Source of the DNA: Megalonaias nervosa
Taxonomy: Eukaryota > Mollusca > Bivalvia > Unionida > Unionidae
NCBI GenBank assembly: GCA_016617855.1
Contig: JAECUM010001737.1
Span: 62,001 to 126,000 of the forward strand
Direction of reading: 5' to 3'
Length of the DNA: 64,000 nucleotides
In this document: piece by piece, positions 40,401 to 51,258 of the stretch
Layout: each line of letters opens with the position of its first letter
Position numbering within the stretch: the stretch's first letter is position 1
The notes under the pieces: model-generated
Databases searched by the model: none
Seen by the model: only the letters and a program-made list of their open reading frames with translations
What the model was told of the DNA's origin: nothing
Translations under genes and position numbers: made by a program

Positions 40401-43400
40401 TTTATGTGATTGCTGTGTAGAGCGATGGAAGGGCAGTTCAAGGGCTGCCTCCCTCTGCACTTTCTCTATCTTGCCTTGAACAGCAGAGGCGATCTGAAGG
40501 GAGCAGTACGCAGGGTCAGCATGATGAAGCTTGAGCAAGGTAAAGCGTAAGCATGCATCCCATCTACAAGATCAAGGTTGGCAGAAGCCATCAAAGCATT
40601 TCCCATTGCATGGTGGGCTGCCCAGTTAATCACCTTTGATATTCTTACAGTTGCCGGCTGTGTTTGTCAGCTGGAAAATTGCCATTGATGCCAAGCCCAA
40701 TAATAAAGATGTGGCCACAATGTTGCTGATGAACTTCAAAATCGCATGCTTTACTCTTTTCTGCTGCAGGAAGAAATGTGATATATTTTGTTGCTATTCA
40801 TCACCATTCCCATTACACAGACTTATTTTAGATCAGATTTTTCTTGCATGAAGAAATTGCACTATTTTTCTGTTTTGAATATAGCACCATAGTGTCTTCC
40901 AAGGTCAAGTGACAACAAGAAATTGGTAATAAGACATTTCTAAAGCATTTATGTTGTGCAAAACACAGAGTGTTGTGGCCAAGATGAGTCATGCATCTGA
41001 TTAAGTGGAGCAGCCTGAAATGACCCGAGAGGATGAATTAAAATCACAGATAACTAACAGGCAGTCTGTTTGAAAGTGCTTTTCTTATCTTGTCATGGAT
41101 GAGAATGGGGTATGAATAGATGCAAAGTCTGTTTGTCTGTAATCTGCATACTAGTGTTATGTGTATTTAATCTGCATTATTTGTCAGTTGTTTTTAAAAT
41201 TCATTTTATGCTATAAGTACAAACTTGACCTTGTCAAGAATCAAGTTCATGTTATACCTGATCAATAACTTATATTTCTGTAAACAAATAAAACAGTCAA
41301 TATTTTCTCAATGAGTGTAGATTAAATATGAGGATCATTATCAAAAGAAGCAAACATATTTATTAGGATGTGAGTCATGTTACTGGAATTCTCGCATACA
41401 AATACCTAGCCTACCTGATGTTTACCACATTCTATATTATAATTTTACCAAAAGATTTATCTAGAACAGAAGTTTCCATAAAGTAATAGTGTTATTTAGA
41501 AAATGTTGACTGTGACCTAGCTCAGGTAGAGGGTTTTATAATCTTGTTTATCTAGAAATTATTCATTCGTGCTGTATGATCCTGAAGCAGAATCATTTGT
41601 TGTATTCAGATTTCATTTGGGTAAAATTATTTTATTCAAATTATTATTCTCTGGGAATACAAAGTGTTCTTTAAAAATATTCTTGGACTGAGACATAAAT
41701 TGGGAATTACTGTGAATTTAAACAAGGACATCTTGGATTATATTATTATGATTCATCAAAAGACTGGTCACATCACCACATCACAGGTCAGTACAGGCAC
41801 ATCAACATCTTCAGTGTTGGATCTTATTTCGAACACCACTGGAATTTAATTAGAACTTTATTCATTAGGACTGGTGATAAAATGTTTTGGACTATTTGGG
41901 ATTTAACTCGCATTTCTGTAAATTCTTTGTAAATTTTCACTTTGTATTCTAGGGAAATAAATTATTTGTTGAATTTTACAAAACTTGTTTGTTTTCACAG
42001 TTTTTTATTACATAGACCATGTAGTCCTAATACTAGAAATACAACCAATATGTCCTCACACATAAAAGGGCAACAACTACCACTGACAGACCTTCTAAAG
42101 ATGGAAAGATCATGTGTATCAATAATGTATTATATCATAGGCACATTACAAGTATCGTGAATTGTATCAATACGTGGCACAGGTGTTTTGTTTCACACCT
42201 AAAGGGTACCATTCTTTATATCTTTCATTTACCTTCAAATGGTGGGTACAGTTCATTTTGGCCAAACCTTGTTCAGCCTGGGATGATTTAACTGAATGTT
42301 TCAGCCCACTATACCAATCAGGATGGCTCAGGATGGTGGGATGTTTGGACCACTATACTCTAACACAGACAGTATGTAAAAATTTCATGTAGACCTATGA
42401 ATATTTAAAAAGAACATTTGTGATTTATTATACATATGAATGTGATAGTAATGGTGAGTGAAACTTCAGAATCTAAAAGAACTCTGATGTTAAAGAAAGT
42501 AAAAAGTTTATGACGACAAATGGGAAATGAACATTAGGCCACTGTCTTGAAATGTACAGGGGAAAAATATATTTTGTAAATTTTGGTTCGCAAGTTTTAA
42601 CGGGATGAGTCTCAGAGGTCTCACGAGGATTTTAAAACTGGGAGTCCAGGACTACTATTTTTTCCAAAATAGGAGTCCCACCATCAAAAGTTGCAGTCCC
42701 CATAAGCATATTGGGAATAACTGAAGTAGCTAAATGTCCAGATGAGAAGAACAAATGTATGTCTTTGAGTTTAATTTTTCAAATTCTTTACAGCACTGAC
42801 ATATAGCTCCTGTTTGTCCATTAGAGTGAGGCTGAATTTGAAAGGCTTTATTCCAAACACTAAGCCAGGCATCACACACTTTCTTACACTTGGCTCACAG
42901 GCACTTGATTCAGGGGGAAGCTCATGTGTACACTCACTAATTAATTGAGTGTACACATTAGTTTCCCCCCGAATCAAGTCCTGTGATTTGGCTACTGTTC
43001 CATCTGAACTATCAGGTCTAGCAACTTTAGCACTCTTCTGAATCTCATAATAATCTTTAACCCCAAAATACTTATGCAAAATTTTGCAAATGATATTTTG
43101 TCTAAGACTCGATGTGTGTTGATTTTGAGGTTACATGCACTACTACTTATTCTGCTACACTAGAAAACAAACACAATAATGAAAGCTAAACTTGTTCATT
43201 TGATGTACTCTTATAATTACCACATTGGTTTAAGGTCACGCTCAATCCAACACTGGGTCTTTCTGCCTCTGAATTCTGTCACTGTAAATATCAACACATT
43301 TTCCGACTACTCAGCAGCTGCTCAAAGTCTTTGAACTTGCCACCCAGCTATTGCATCATGTTCTTTTGATGTACTCTTTTAATGACAACAAGTATACCTA

Positions 43401-44945
43401 GGTGGGCCTTTCAGCCACTGAATTCTGTCCTTGTCAATAACAGCACAGCTAAAGTGATTAACTGATCAACACATTTTCCCACTCAGCAGGTGGCTGAAGC
43501 AGGACTCGCAAGCCTTTGAATTTGCCACCCAGCTACTGCATGCATATGGAGGACTCCTGTGTAAGTGACTTTCTGCATCCCAGATAAAAAAAATCTGCAT
43601 CCAAATATGCGTAATTAAGCATTTCCGAGACCTCTGAGGCTATCTGGTTTGAATGGAGATTGTCTGTCCTCTATTTAAAATGAATATTATGTTGTGGGTT
43701 TATTGCAGAAATTTAAGCTGCTGACAAGGCTAAACATACAAGTAATATTGGACCAATAAAGCACAGGGGATCTGCGGACAGGTGAACTCTTTAAATAGAC
43801 AGCAGTGATAGATGGAAACCTGATGTGTCCTACTGTGTATTCCTGTATTAAAAATACTTACCAATATTAAAATGATTAAAATTTAGTTAACACAGTTCTG
43901 TTCTTAGTTGTTTAATCATTTAGTTAATGGTCTTTTACCTAAACATCTCTCTCTGTGAAATACAGCCATATCCAAAATGTGTTTCCACCAATCTATTTAT
44001 CTATTTATATACATGTATATATCTGCCTTTATTCTAATGATATCTGCATTCTATCACGTGTCTTAGTCATCTACCTATCTACCTATCTACATATATTATT
44101 ACATACATTTTATTTGATAAATTCAATTATTGGCATATGATTTTAAGTACAAAAGATAAAAATGCAATTGCGGCATGCTGCCATATCCAATGATATTTAT
44201 AGACCCGAAGCACAGAAATATCTGCTCGATCTGTCAAGGTATAGATAGGGTTAACATATTGTAACCTTGGCTAGTAAAGATACAAGAATACTGGACACTC
44301 CTTTGCATACACACAAATGATTATGTTGAGCATGACACAGAGTGGCTGAAACTGGACTGTCCAGTATAAAACTGGAAAATTGGCTACCCTAACAAGCACC
44401 AATGCCACATATCTTTTTACTCCAATAATCTGAAAAAAATATAAAATGGTCCAAACCATCACTGATTTTTGGACATAAAGACTACAAAGAAGACTTTTAC
44501 CAAACACACTATAAACATTTCTATCATACCCCATGGCTTCAGTGGTGACACGACAAAAAAAAAACCCCAACAAAAGTGTTCCAGGAAAAACACATACTTT
44601 CATGAAGTCATTCTAAAAAATTATACTCTAACATATGTTGTTAGTGAGACTGAGCACACTGGAAAAAAAAAATATCCTGATTTATGGCTTTGTTAATCTG
44701 CAGAATGAAAGGATGTTTTCATTAGATATAACAATTACTGGAATTTTGAAGTCCACAGTTTTTAAATGGACGTATAACCTTTATTCCAACATAGTGTGCT
44801 CTTACTCAGCAAACCTGAAACGTAAGAAATATTTACTTATGGTGTCTTCAGTCCACTGAATGCAAACACCAGTATGTGTAAACATGAAATCATACTAACC
44901 TATCACATCAATAACAAAATATGTTTTACTTGATTAATATGCATT

Positions 44946-45006
<61 letters not shown>

Positions 45007-45537
45007 TTTTCTTTAAAGTCAATCACGTAACATTATAAAAGTATGTATATTTTTATATGCACTGATACCCTTTACTTTAAGATATTTTACATTTTCTTTT
45101 TTATTAACTCCAAGTAAATTATAATTTTAATTTCATAAACGCATAGTAAATATAATTATCGTAACAAAATCCATTTTACATGACGGATAGCTTGCGAGAT
45201 TTATCCGGAAAGCTATGGTATTTTAGATTTATTCAGGTGAAGGAAAGACAAACCGGAAACCAACAACATGGACATTTTCCATCAAAAACCAAGAAAGAGT
45301 TGTGAAATAATTAAAACACATCCACAAAAAATATATAATCAATGATGTTTTGGACCATTTTAAAATTTTTTACGATTACTGGAGGATATTTGGAGTAAAA
45401 GACGCGCCCGCACGACGTCAACTTGACCGAGTCGACTTTTAAACTACACCGTGCGCAAAAGTAACTCACTTAAGGATGTTATTGGGGGCCATAGGCACCA
45501 ATTCTGTCAAAATGGGCTTCAGTAATATTTTCGTCAT
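26353..45537 (-). CDS. MRPL2: MRPL2, mitochondrial ribosomal protein L2 (uL2m), four coding exons
   Basis: The product is the uL2 protein of the mitochondrial large ribosomal subunit, which in this family binds large-subunit rRNA near the peptidyl-transferase centre. Coding exons run 45537-45470, 37042-36918, 33781-33533 and 26762-26353. All donors are GT, all acceptors AG, and the phases (2, 1, 1) fit exactly, giving 852 nt and 283 residues; the human protein, as I remember it, is about 305. Residues 1-25 look like a mitochondrial presequence (Lys 3, 7 and 23, no acidic run except Glu12). Visible uL2 landmarks are [11 protein letters not shown] (about 57-67), GGGAKQRYR (about 72-80), [10 protein letters not shown] in exon 3, [14 protein letters not shown] at the start of exon 4, then [12 protein letters not shown] and [13 protein letters not shown] near the C-terminus. 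The neighbour LSM8 starts divergently 343 bp away. Introns are 8.4, 3.1 and 6.8 kb and carry repeats. Seen: exons, phases, motifs. Inferred: the start codon and the targeting peptide. Confidence 0.96.
27041..27370. repeat. Worn dispersed repeat ('ataactctgctaaatg' type), copy 1
   Basis: Contains gcaataattctactaaatgg, cactgaggtctcatcaat and caaaatctggttgaaattt. The same order recurs near 31 kb and 49.5 kb. MRPL2 intron 3. Confidence 0.6.
27911..28010. mobile_element. Possible DNA-transposon relic ('cctataagac' type)
   Basis: ttaccgtattttctggccta, then taagac, cttacactctgaatcg and acttatatatgg form a pattern that recurs loosely at 27367-27400 and 30760-30880. It resembles MITE ends seen in many animals; ends were not defined. 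Confidence 0.35.
28366..28408. repeat. (GA)n microsatellite
   Basis: About 21 GA units in MRPL2 intron 3. Confidence 0.97.
29358..29539. repeat. Inverted repeat, about 37-bp arms, 108-bp spacer
   Basis: Arms 29358-29394 and 29503-29539 share cctatctgtaactca and gaatttt in inverted orientation with a few mismatches. It lies in MRPL2 intron 3. Confidence 0.75.
30945..31345. repeat. Worn dispersed repeat, copy 2
   Basis: Repeats 'aactct..aaa', 'tcaa.ctcagctaaggtctc' and 'gtcaatatcaa' motifs in two to three internal units. MRPL2 intron 3. Confidence 0.6.
33533..33781 (-). CDS. MRPL2: MRPL2 coding exon 3
   Basis: This exon encodes residues 66-147, with Gly65 and Ile148 split at its two borders. 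The acceptor is gacttag and the donor is gtaagt. It contains [29 protein letters not shown] and [10 protein letters not shown], the oligonucleotide-binding-fold half of uL2. Confidence 0.97.
33979..34004. repeat. (TA)n microsatellite
   Basis: Short TA run in MRPL2 intron 2. Confidence 0.95.
36918..37042 (-). CDS. MRPL2: MRPL2 coding exon 2
   Basis: This exon encodes residues 24-64 after one base that completes the split Lys23 codon. The acceptor is tttcag and the donor is gtatat following GAT-G. It holds the extension before the core and the conserved KTGGRGPDG segment that begins the uL2 RNA-binding core. Confidence 0.95.
39157..39188. repeat. Hairpin at the DIRS relic border
   Basis: attggatgcagtggc and gccaccgcatccaat are inverted 15-bp arms with one mismatch around a 2-bp centre. 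Confidence 0.8.
39157..40620 (-). mobile_element. DIRS-type retrotransposon relic, tyrosine recombinase region
   Basis: On the minus strand, shifted frames give the start of a DIRS-type tyrosine recombinase ([20 protein letters not shown] and FPNWNL, 39985-39890) and a [15 protein letters not shown] core (39810). At 39430-39290 the C-terminal active-site block reads [32 protein letters not shown], with the HxxR, W/H and Tyr positions of the family. The upstream part to about 40620 may be the gag-like region. Stops and shifts show it is dead. A near-perfect hairpin (39157-39188) marks the probable terminus. It lies in MRPL2 intron 1 in the same orientation. Confidence 0.8.
42613..43636. mobile_element. 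Possible TIR-bounded element in MRPL2 intron 1
   Basis: CAGAGGTCTC (42613-42622) and GAGACCTCTG (43627-43636) are perfect inverted 10-mers starting with CAG, as in hAT elements. Inside are a long hairpin (42890-42990) and a roughly 175-bp direct duplication (copies near 43192-43365 and 43366-43545, sharing gatgtactctt, tctgaattctgtc, tttgccacccagct). The 8-bp flanks (atgagtct and aggctatc) do not match, so the reading is tentative. Confidence 0.4.
42902..42980. repeat. Long hairpin, 35-bp arms, 9-bp loop
   Basis: Arms 42902-42936 and 42946-42980 pair at 31 of 35 positions around loop ctaattaat, and extend about 10 bp further outward with one indel. In the MRPL2 pre-mRNA this would fold into a pre-miRNA-sized stem. 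Confidence 0.85.
44173..44282 (-). mobile_element. Second copy of the DIRS 3'-end segment
   Basis: About 105 bp match 39175-39281 closely, including the shared stretch gaagcacagaaatatctgct and the stretch around ggttaacatat. Both copies begin at the same point, supporting this as an element border. Confidence 0.8.
44950..45001. repeat. (TA)n microsatellite
   Basis: TA run of about 52 bp in MRPL2 intron 1, 470 bp from its first exon. Confidence 0.97.
45470..45537 (-). CDS. MRPL2: MRPL2 coding exon 1 (presequence)
   Basis: This exon encodes 22 residues starting [14 protein letters not shown] and ends two bases into a Lys codon at a perfect GTGAGT donor. I chose this ATG because only this exon gives the phase 2 needed by exon 2, it has A at -3, and it sits at the YY1-marked promoter. 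Several earlier ATGs on this strand (45651, 45644 and others) open only very short frames. Met16 is an alternative internal start that would shorten the presequence. Confidence 0.85.
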
Positions 45538-45880
45538 TGTAAAGTATTACATGCACGTAGAAGATGACTAAATTCTACATCAAAATTGACGCATTATCAA
45601 TGTATTTCTCCAACGAAGCACAAACGCGACTAGGAGGCCGCCATCTTGCATGAAAGGGGTTGATAATTATTTTTGAAATTATTAAACATAATTTTTATAA
45701 TTAGAAGTAAAAAGAGACACAAGTTCAAAGTTTAATGATCATGATTTAATATTATCATTCACTGTATAGACAAATGAATTACTTTATTAAACACTGAGTC
45801 TTATTTTGATTCCTTGTTTTACAGTTAAATCATGATTGGTCCCTAACCCGGTGAAGGCGAACTGAAACTCTGTTTCGAGG
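45538..45880. promoter_or_regulatory. Putative bidirectional MRPL2/LSM8 promoter
   Basis: The 343 bp between the two divergent start codons, plus the first MRPL2 exon, contain clustered CpG dinucleotides (about 45400-45640) unlike the AT-rich surroundings. There is no TATA box in a convincing place. A YY1-type site and an inverted CCAAT-like GATTGG (45834-45839) are present. Sharing of one short promoter by two housekeeping genes is inferred from this geometry. Confidence 0.75.
45637..45648 (-). promoter_or_regulatory. YY1-type motif CAAGATGGCGGC
   Basis: On the minus strand this reads CAAGATGGCGGC, the form typical of YY1 sites placed just downstream of the start site of TATA-less ribosomal and mitochondrial genes. 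Its orientation points into MRPL2, which suggests MRPL2 transcription starts close by. Confidence 0.65.
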
Positions 45881-45911
45881 ATGGCATCAGCCCTGGAGAG
45901 CTACGTTAACA
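45881..45911 (+). CDS. LSM8: LSM8 coding exon 1
   Basis: This exon encodes MASALESYVN and the first base of Lys11, with donor gtatcc. Four-codon upstream frame ATG ATT GGT CCC TAA at 45832-45846 lies in the probable leader. A tttacag at 45819-45825 could be the acceptor of an untranslated upstream exon. Confidence 0.93.
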
Positions 45912-48900
45912 GTATCCTTTCATTCGTATTTTATATATTATTTTAAATGATCTATTATATTTCTTAAATAGGATTTGTGTCTATCTAGTTTAATAAATGA
46001 AGCTGCAGTAGAAGCTTCTTATTTACATCTACATATAGACAATACTTGGTACAGTTTCTTTTGTTGATCATTATATTTGGCGATGGGACAGCTCACTTGG
46101 TTAAGGCCACACTCATAATCCCAGGTATATGGGTTTTTGATAACCTCCCAAGTCAGCCCTGGTCGAAAGCACTTGCACCCGTTTTTTTTGTTTTTGTTTT
46201 TTTTTGTGTGTGTGTGGTTGATGACCAGTTCTCGCTACGTACAAAATGTCGCTATAGGCCATGATGATTTCTCTCGAACGGATGCGAATATATAGTTTTT
46301 ATGCGCACCTTTAAACGATCATTTTGTGATGCATTCTTAAAGGTATGAATAATAAGTAAACATTCGCATCCGTTTGGGAGATATTAGCACTATAGCGATA
46401 GTAATGGAGACGAGAACCTGTCGACATCAGCTGGGATATTTGTAGCACTATCTCTGATATAAATCACATGTGCGTTTTTAATGGACATTGTGAAAGAATT
46501 TACTCATAAACATGTAAGTTGACCACCTACCGAGCATGGTCATTTACTCGACTAGATGAATACATCCCATCCAGGGCTTGTATAAAAACACTTCTCTTGC
46601 CTTTGCATCATAATAAATGAGGTCTTGAGAAAACTGGGTATAAGCATACAGCTTCAGCTAATTCAGTCATAATAGACCGAAAGAATAGTGTTAGATTTCA
46701 AGCAAGCTAACTGGGATCTAATCAGGATCGACATGTCAGTTTTTGGAGACAAATAAAAAAGAAAAAAAACGTGGTCCTGAGAATAAATTAGTGAAGACTG
46801 CCCTAAAGAAAACATTCAAGAGTAAGCCAGATATACCAGAGATTAATAATCAAGAAGAAGAACAGACTTTTCAAAAGGACTTAATAAAACAGTTCTGATG
46901 TAGACATGAAAAAATGTCCAGACTTTTGCTGCATTGTAAGGAATCAACTACATGCATCCTATTACAGCCATCAAAATAACCTACTGGATTCAGATTTAGA
47001 TAGTAACTGAACAAATTTCTGGAAATGTATCAAATCCAGAAAACAATACTGATGGCATAGCAGCAGAAACTGCACAGGACAAAGCAGATATGTTCAAAGA
47101 ACAATTCACATGCATAACATATGAAGTAAAAGTGTCTCCCCATATGAATTCATGCCAAAGTACTGTATTTCTGTCAGGGGAGAGGACATATGCATTAGAT
47201 GACTAAATCTCCAAAAGGCAAGTGGTCCAGGTCAGATATCAGTACTAGTCCAGAATAAAGATATTGGAAATAATATCACTCTATTAGTAGTCTCTTGACA
47301 CACCAGTGTTACCATCTAACTAGAAAAATGCTAATGTACATATTTTGAATCAAGGGTGCAGATTTCTGCTTGAAGGATATTCCTGCTGTTTTTGGGAAGA
47401 TTGTAAAAAAGGCAAAATGATTTGTCGTTGTTGTAGGGTTTAATGCCATTTTTCAGCACAAGATAGGCTATACATGGCAGCCAGTATAAATGGTGGAGGA
47501 AGAACCTGGGAAAACCCCAGAAAGAACCACCAGCCCATGAGAAGCTACCCACATTGGCTGAGCCCAAGACTCGAACCCATGCAGGCAGAGGTGAGATGGC
47601 AGTGATCCGTAACGGTGAGTGCTTTAGACCACACGGCCACTCGCAAAATGATTTACTGTTTAATCAAAACCAGACTAGATGAATATGAAAGAAGTAGGGA
47701 AAATTGATAATTAACATGTTTAACCTTAACTTATTTTCAGAAACTGTTTCTGTAGTCACAGCAGATGGGAGAATTATTGTAGTAAGTATAAAAGCAGGGA
47801 CAGATTCAGGGCAGGAGCAAGCAGGCACATACCCCTGCTCAGTTCCAAGATATGCCCTGTACCAATTGTTTAACTTAATTTATATTCTATTTTATTCACA
47901 TGGCACCAGGATATGTAAAATTTCAGTTTCTTGTGTACTTTTATCCCAAGACATTTATGTGCAGTCCAGTTTTCTTACAGTCCAGGTAAGGATAATGATG
48001 CAAAGCGTATGATTGAGTTTAGAACTACCTACAATAGTGTGGGTATTTTTCTTTTTGCTTGTTTCATATTTCTTGTATTTTGTACTAAAGGAACATTTTT
48101 GGACATACTGACTTGGAAGATAGAAATGGAAAATGACACTCCTGTTCATCTGAGTTTTAGCTGGAATCCTTTTGTTCACCACTCCCCCACCAAATGTATA
48201 TGCAAGATTCCTAAAATGTAATTTTACAAGTGTAAATGACCGCTCCGGTGGCCTAAGTGGTTAGAGTGTCCGCCTCATATATGGAAGGTTTCCAGGTTCG
48301 AACCAAAGTCATACCAAAGACTTATAAAAAAATGGTACTAGCAGCTGCCTCACTTGGTGCTCAGCATTAAGAGGTTAGTATTAGGATTGGATGGCCTGGT
48401 ATCAGGATAATGTGACTGGGTGGCACATGTTGCTACATGTCTGTGGCATGCCCCAGTGCTAGACATCGCTAAACTGTCACACTGCAGATATCGTAGTGAT
48501 ATGACTGAAAAACTTAAGCTACGTTAAATATCAAATCACACACACACATGTAAATAAGATTTAGATGACTGAGTTCACTGGTTTCTTTTGGACAGGGGAT
48601 TGCATAAAAGTATCAAAGTTGACAAAAATGAAAAAAGGAGGGATTTCTTAACATTGACAGATTGTTAAATTTTCTCCAAATCCTGGATGGATGATCATAT
48701 CAACATAGGTTTTTCACTAAAAGACGTCTTATGATGTTTAGTTGAGCTTGTATGAAAATGGTGCAGATCTGATGCCCAGAACAGCTGCCATGGCAGACAT
48801 CCTGAAACTCTTATCACTTCTCTTCCTGAACAAAAGTCATATCAATATAGCGTTTTCACTAAAGGACTTCTTTCAGTGTTTAATTTGTCCTAAGTGGGAC

Positions 48901-51210
48901 ATTCACTGTCAGATATGGCCACCACAGCAGCCATCTTGAAAATCTTGTTATCGCTACTCAGCCTCATTGGATTGTCACACCAAGACAGTCATCTTAATAA
49001 TCTTGTTATTGTTACTCCTGAACAGTTGTGTCAGGGTCAAGGACTTCTTGTGGTATCTAGTGGGTCTTAAATAACATTCTATGAACTGATTTATTTATAC
49101 CTACTTTTCTTTAAATATTCAACTGATGAGATAACATTTTCATCTTTTGCTTTTTTTGGCTTACTATTTATAAATGAACGAACATCATTTTAAAGTAGCT
49201 TAGCTTATTATTTGTAAATGAATGAACATCATGTAAACTTCAGGTAGTCTTGGTCACAAGTACACAGAATATATTCTCTTTTTTAGTGTTAATACTGGAT
49301 ATATTTCATCATGTGGTACCAAAAATGTGATATTTTAACGAGTGGCAAAAATACAAGTTAAAGTATATCATTTTTGGTACCCCAAGATGAAATATATCCC
49401 ATATTAACATGGGAAAAGAAAATTTTCTTTTTATTATATACCAAATAAGTGTTTGACAGTTATGCCAGGGGCTATAAGTCTACTAAATGATGAAACAGAT
49501 CTGTGAAAATCAAACTCAACCATTGGTCTTGTGAGAGTAAAACGGAAGCAAATTTGGTTGAAATGCAAAAATAGTTAAAGGAGTTTTGTGCAGAATAAAT
49601 TCCATGTGAGACTGATCATAAGGGGCTATAACTCTGCTAAATGACTGTATAAAATGGTGACAAATGGCCACATCCAAGGTGTCGTGAAAGTCAAACTGTA
49701 TTCCAAATTTGGTTGAAATCTTATGTTATGGAGCCACTGTGTGGGCACAAAACTAGGTGGATGTTACAATCGATAGCTATTACTTTCTTACTGATGCAGA
49801 AAGCTTTCAAAGTCAGCAAATGTCTTATTAGTAGCAACCTACCAATCAAATCTGGCTGAAAATGACAATAATTAAGCAGTTATTGTGCAGAATCAAAACT
49901 GGGTAAGTCTTTCAATTAAAGACAGTAAGCCTGCTAAATGATGCAGAATGCTGACAATTGAATTCAACCAAGGCCTCGTAAGTATTGAGCTGCATACAAA
50001 ATTTAGTTAAAATCCAATAACAAGTATGAGAGTTGCTCTGTAAAACCAAATCTTGCATCGACAGTTGAATGGCATAATGGACAAATACACTCAATTTAAT
50101 ATCCACTGATTTCTAAAAAAGTCCTATGACACAATACATTGGAGATGAGAGCAGACTTTAAGGTTGTTGTATTGTTCGTGTTTTTCCCTGAAAGGGCACT
50201 GTATTTTAAATGTGCCACCTATTGCCGGCATGTTTGTTTTGTTAGATCTTTGGTACAACCAAAATTAAGTTAAGTCATATCAAAGTTAGTTTCAAACAAA
50301 TTGTGTACAAGTAAAAGGCAAAATCAACTGCCAGGAACTTTTGATAGTTATAGTTAAGACTGATTTTTATATTTGCATTTTCAGGGACTTTTGAAAGGCT
50401 TTGACCAAACCATAAATCTGATTTTGGATGAGAGCCATGAAAGAGTTTACAGTACGTCTGATGGAATAGAACAGGTGATATTGGGGTTGTACATCATCAG
50501 GGGAGATAATGTGTAAGTACTTCCTTTAAGTTTCTTCATGATGCATTTGAGCTATCAATATCAGAATCACATTTTGCCACAATATTAAATTTGTTGTGGT
50601 CATTTTGTTTGTTTTTCTTTAAACTAATGTGCATCAGCTGTTCAAAACATTCTTCTACCTTGTCCAAACATGCTCTTGATGATGTAGTATGGTCTTCCAT
50701 GGTGGAGGAAACCAGAGACCTAGAAAATACCTTGGTTGGATGATGATGTATACTTACTGGAGCCCAGTATTGAACCCCGGACTGAAGAAGTGCAAAACAA
50801 GCAAGCTACCACTAAAACCAGATTCTGTCAAGAATTGTATTTTGTTTTATATTTTACTTCTTGATTATATTGTACTTGTATTGCATCTTTTATGTTCTCA
50901 CTGCAGATTTGTTATTTCCTATGAAAAAGTTTTGTGGTATAATATTTGTCTCATTTTACTCTTTACGAGGACACTTAGGTAAAAGAAAGAGAAAAAGTAT
51001 GGATCCTGTTTTCCTTACCTATTCTTATTTTCCTGCCTAATTTAATTTTTGTGTGTTTGTTTCAGTGAACATAGTTATTGTCAGATTCATATGTATGATT
51101 GTACAGGGGTCAAGCTAGACTTGAATTTTAGGGAGAAGTGACTTCTCCTTTTGGACAGAACAGGGAGAAGTGAGAGCTCAACAGGGAGAAGTGGATGCAA
51201 AGCAAGAAAC

Positions 51211-51258
<48 letters not shown>

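Noticed and set aside
42771..43079. 102-codon minus-strand open frame
   Set aside because: It runs through the 42902-42980 hairpin arms and has no splice context or recognisable domain; treated as part of a repeat unit.
46076..46165. Possible further tRNA-derived SINE head just left of the first palindrome
   Set aside because: Only a loose A-box-like cagctcacttggttaaggc is seen and the B box is poor.
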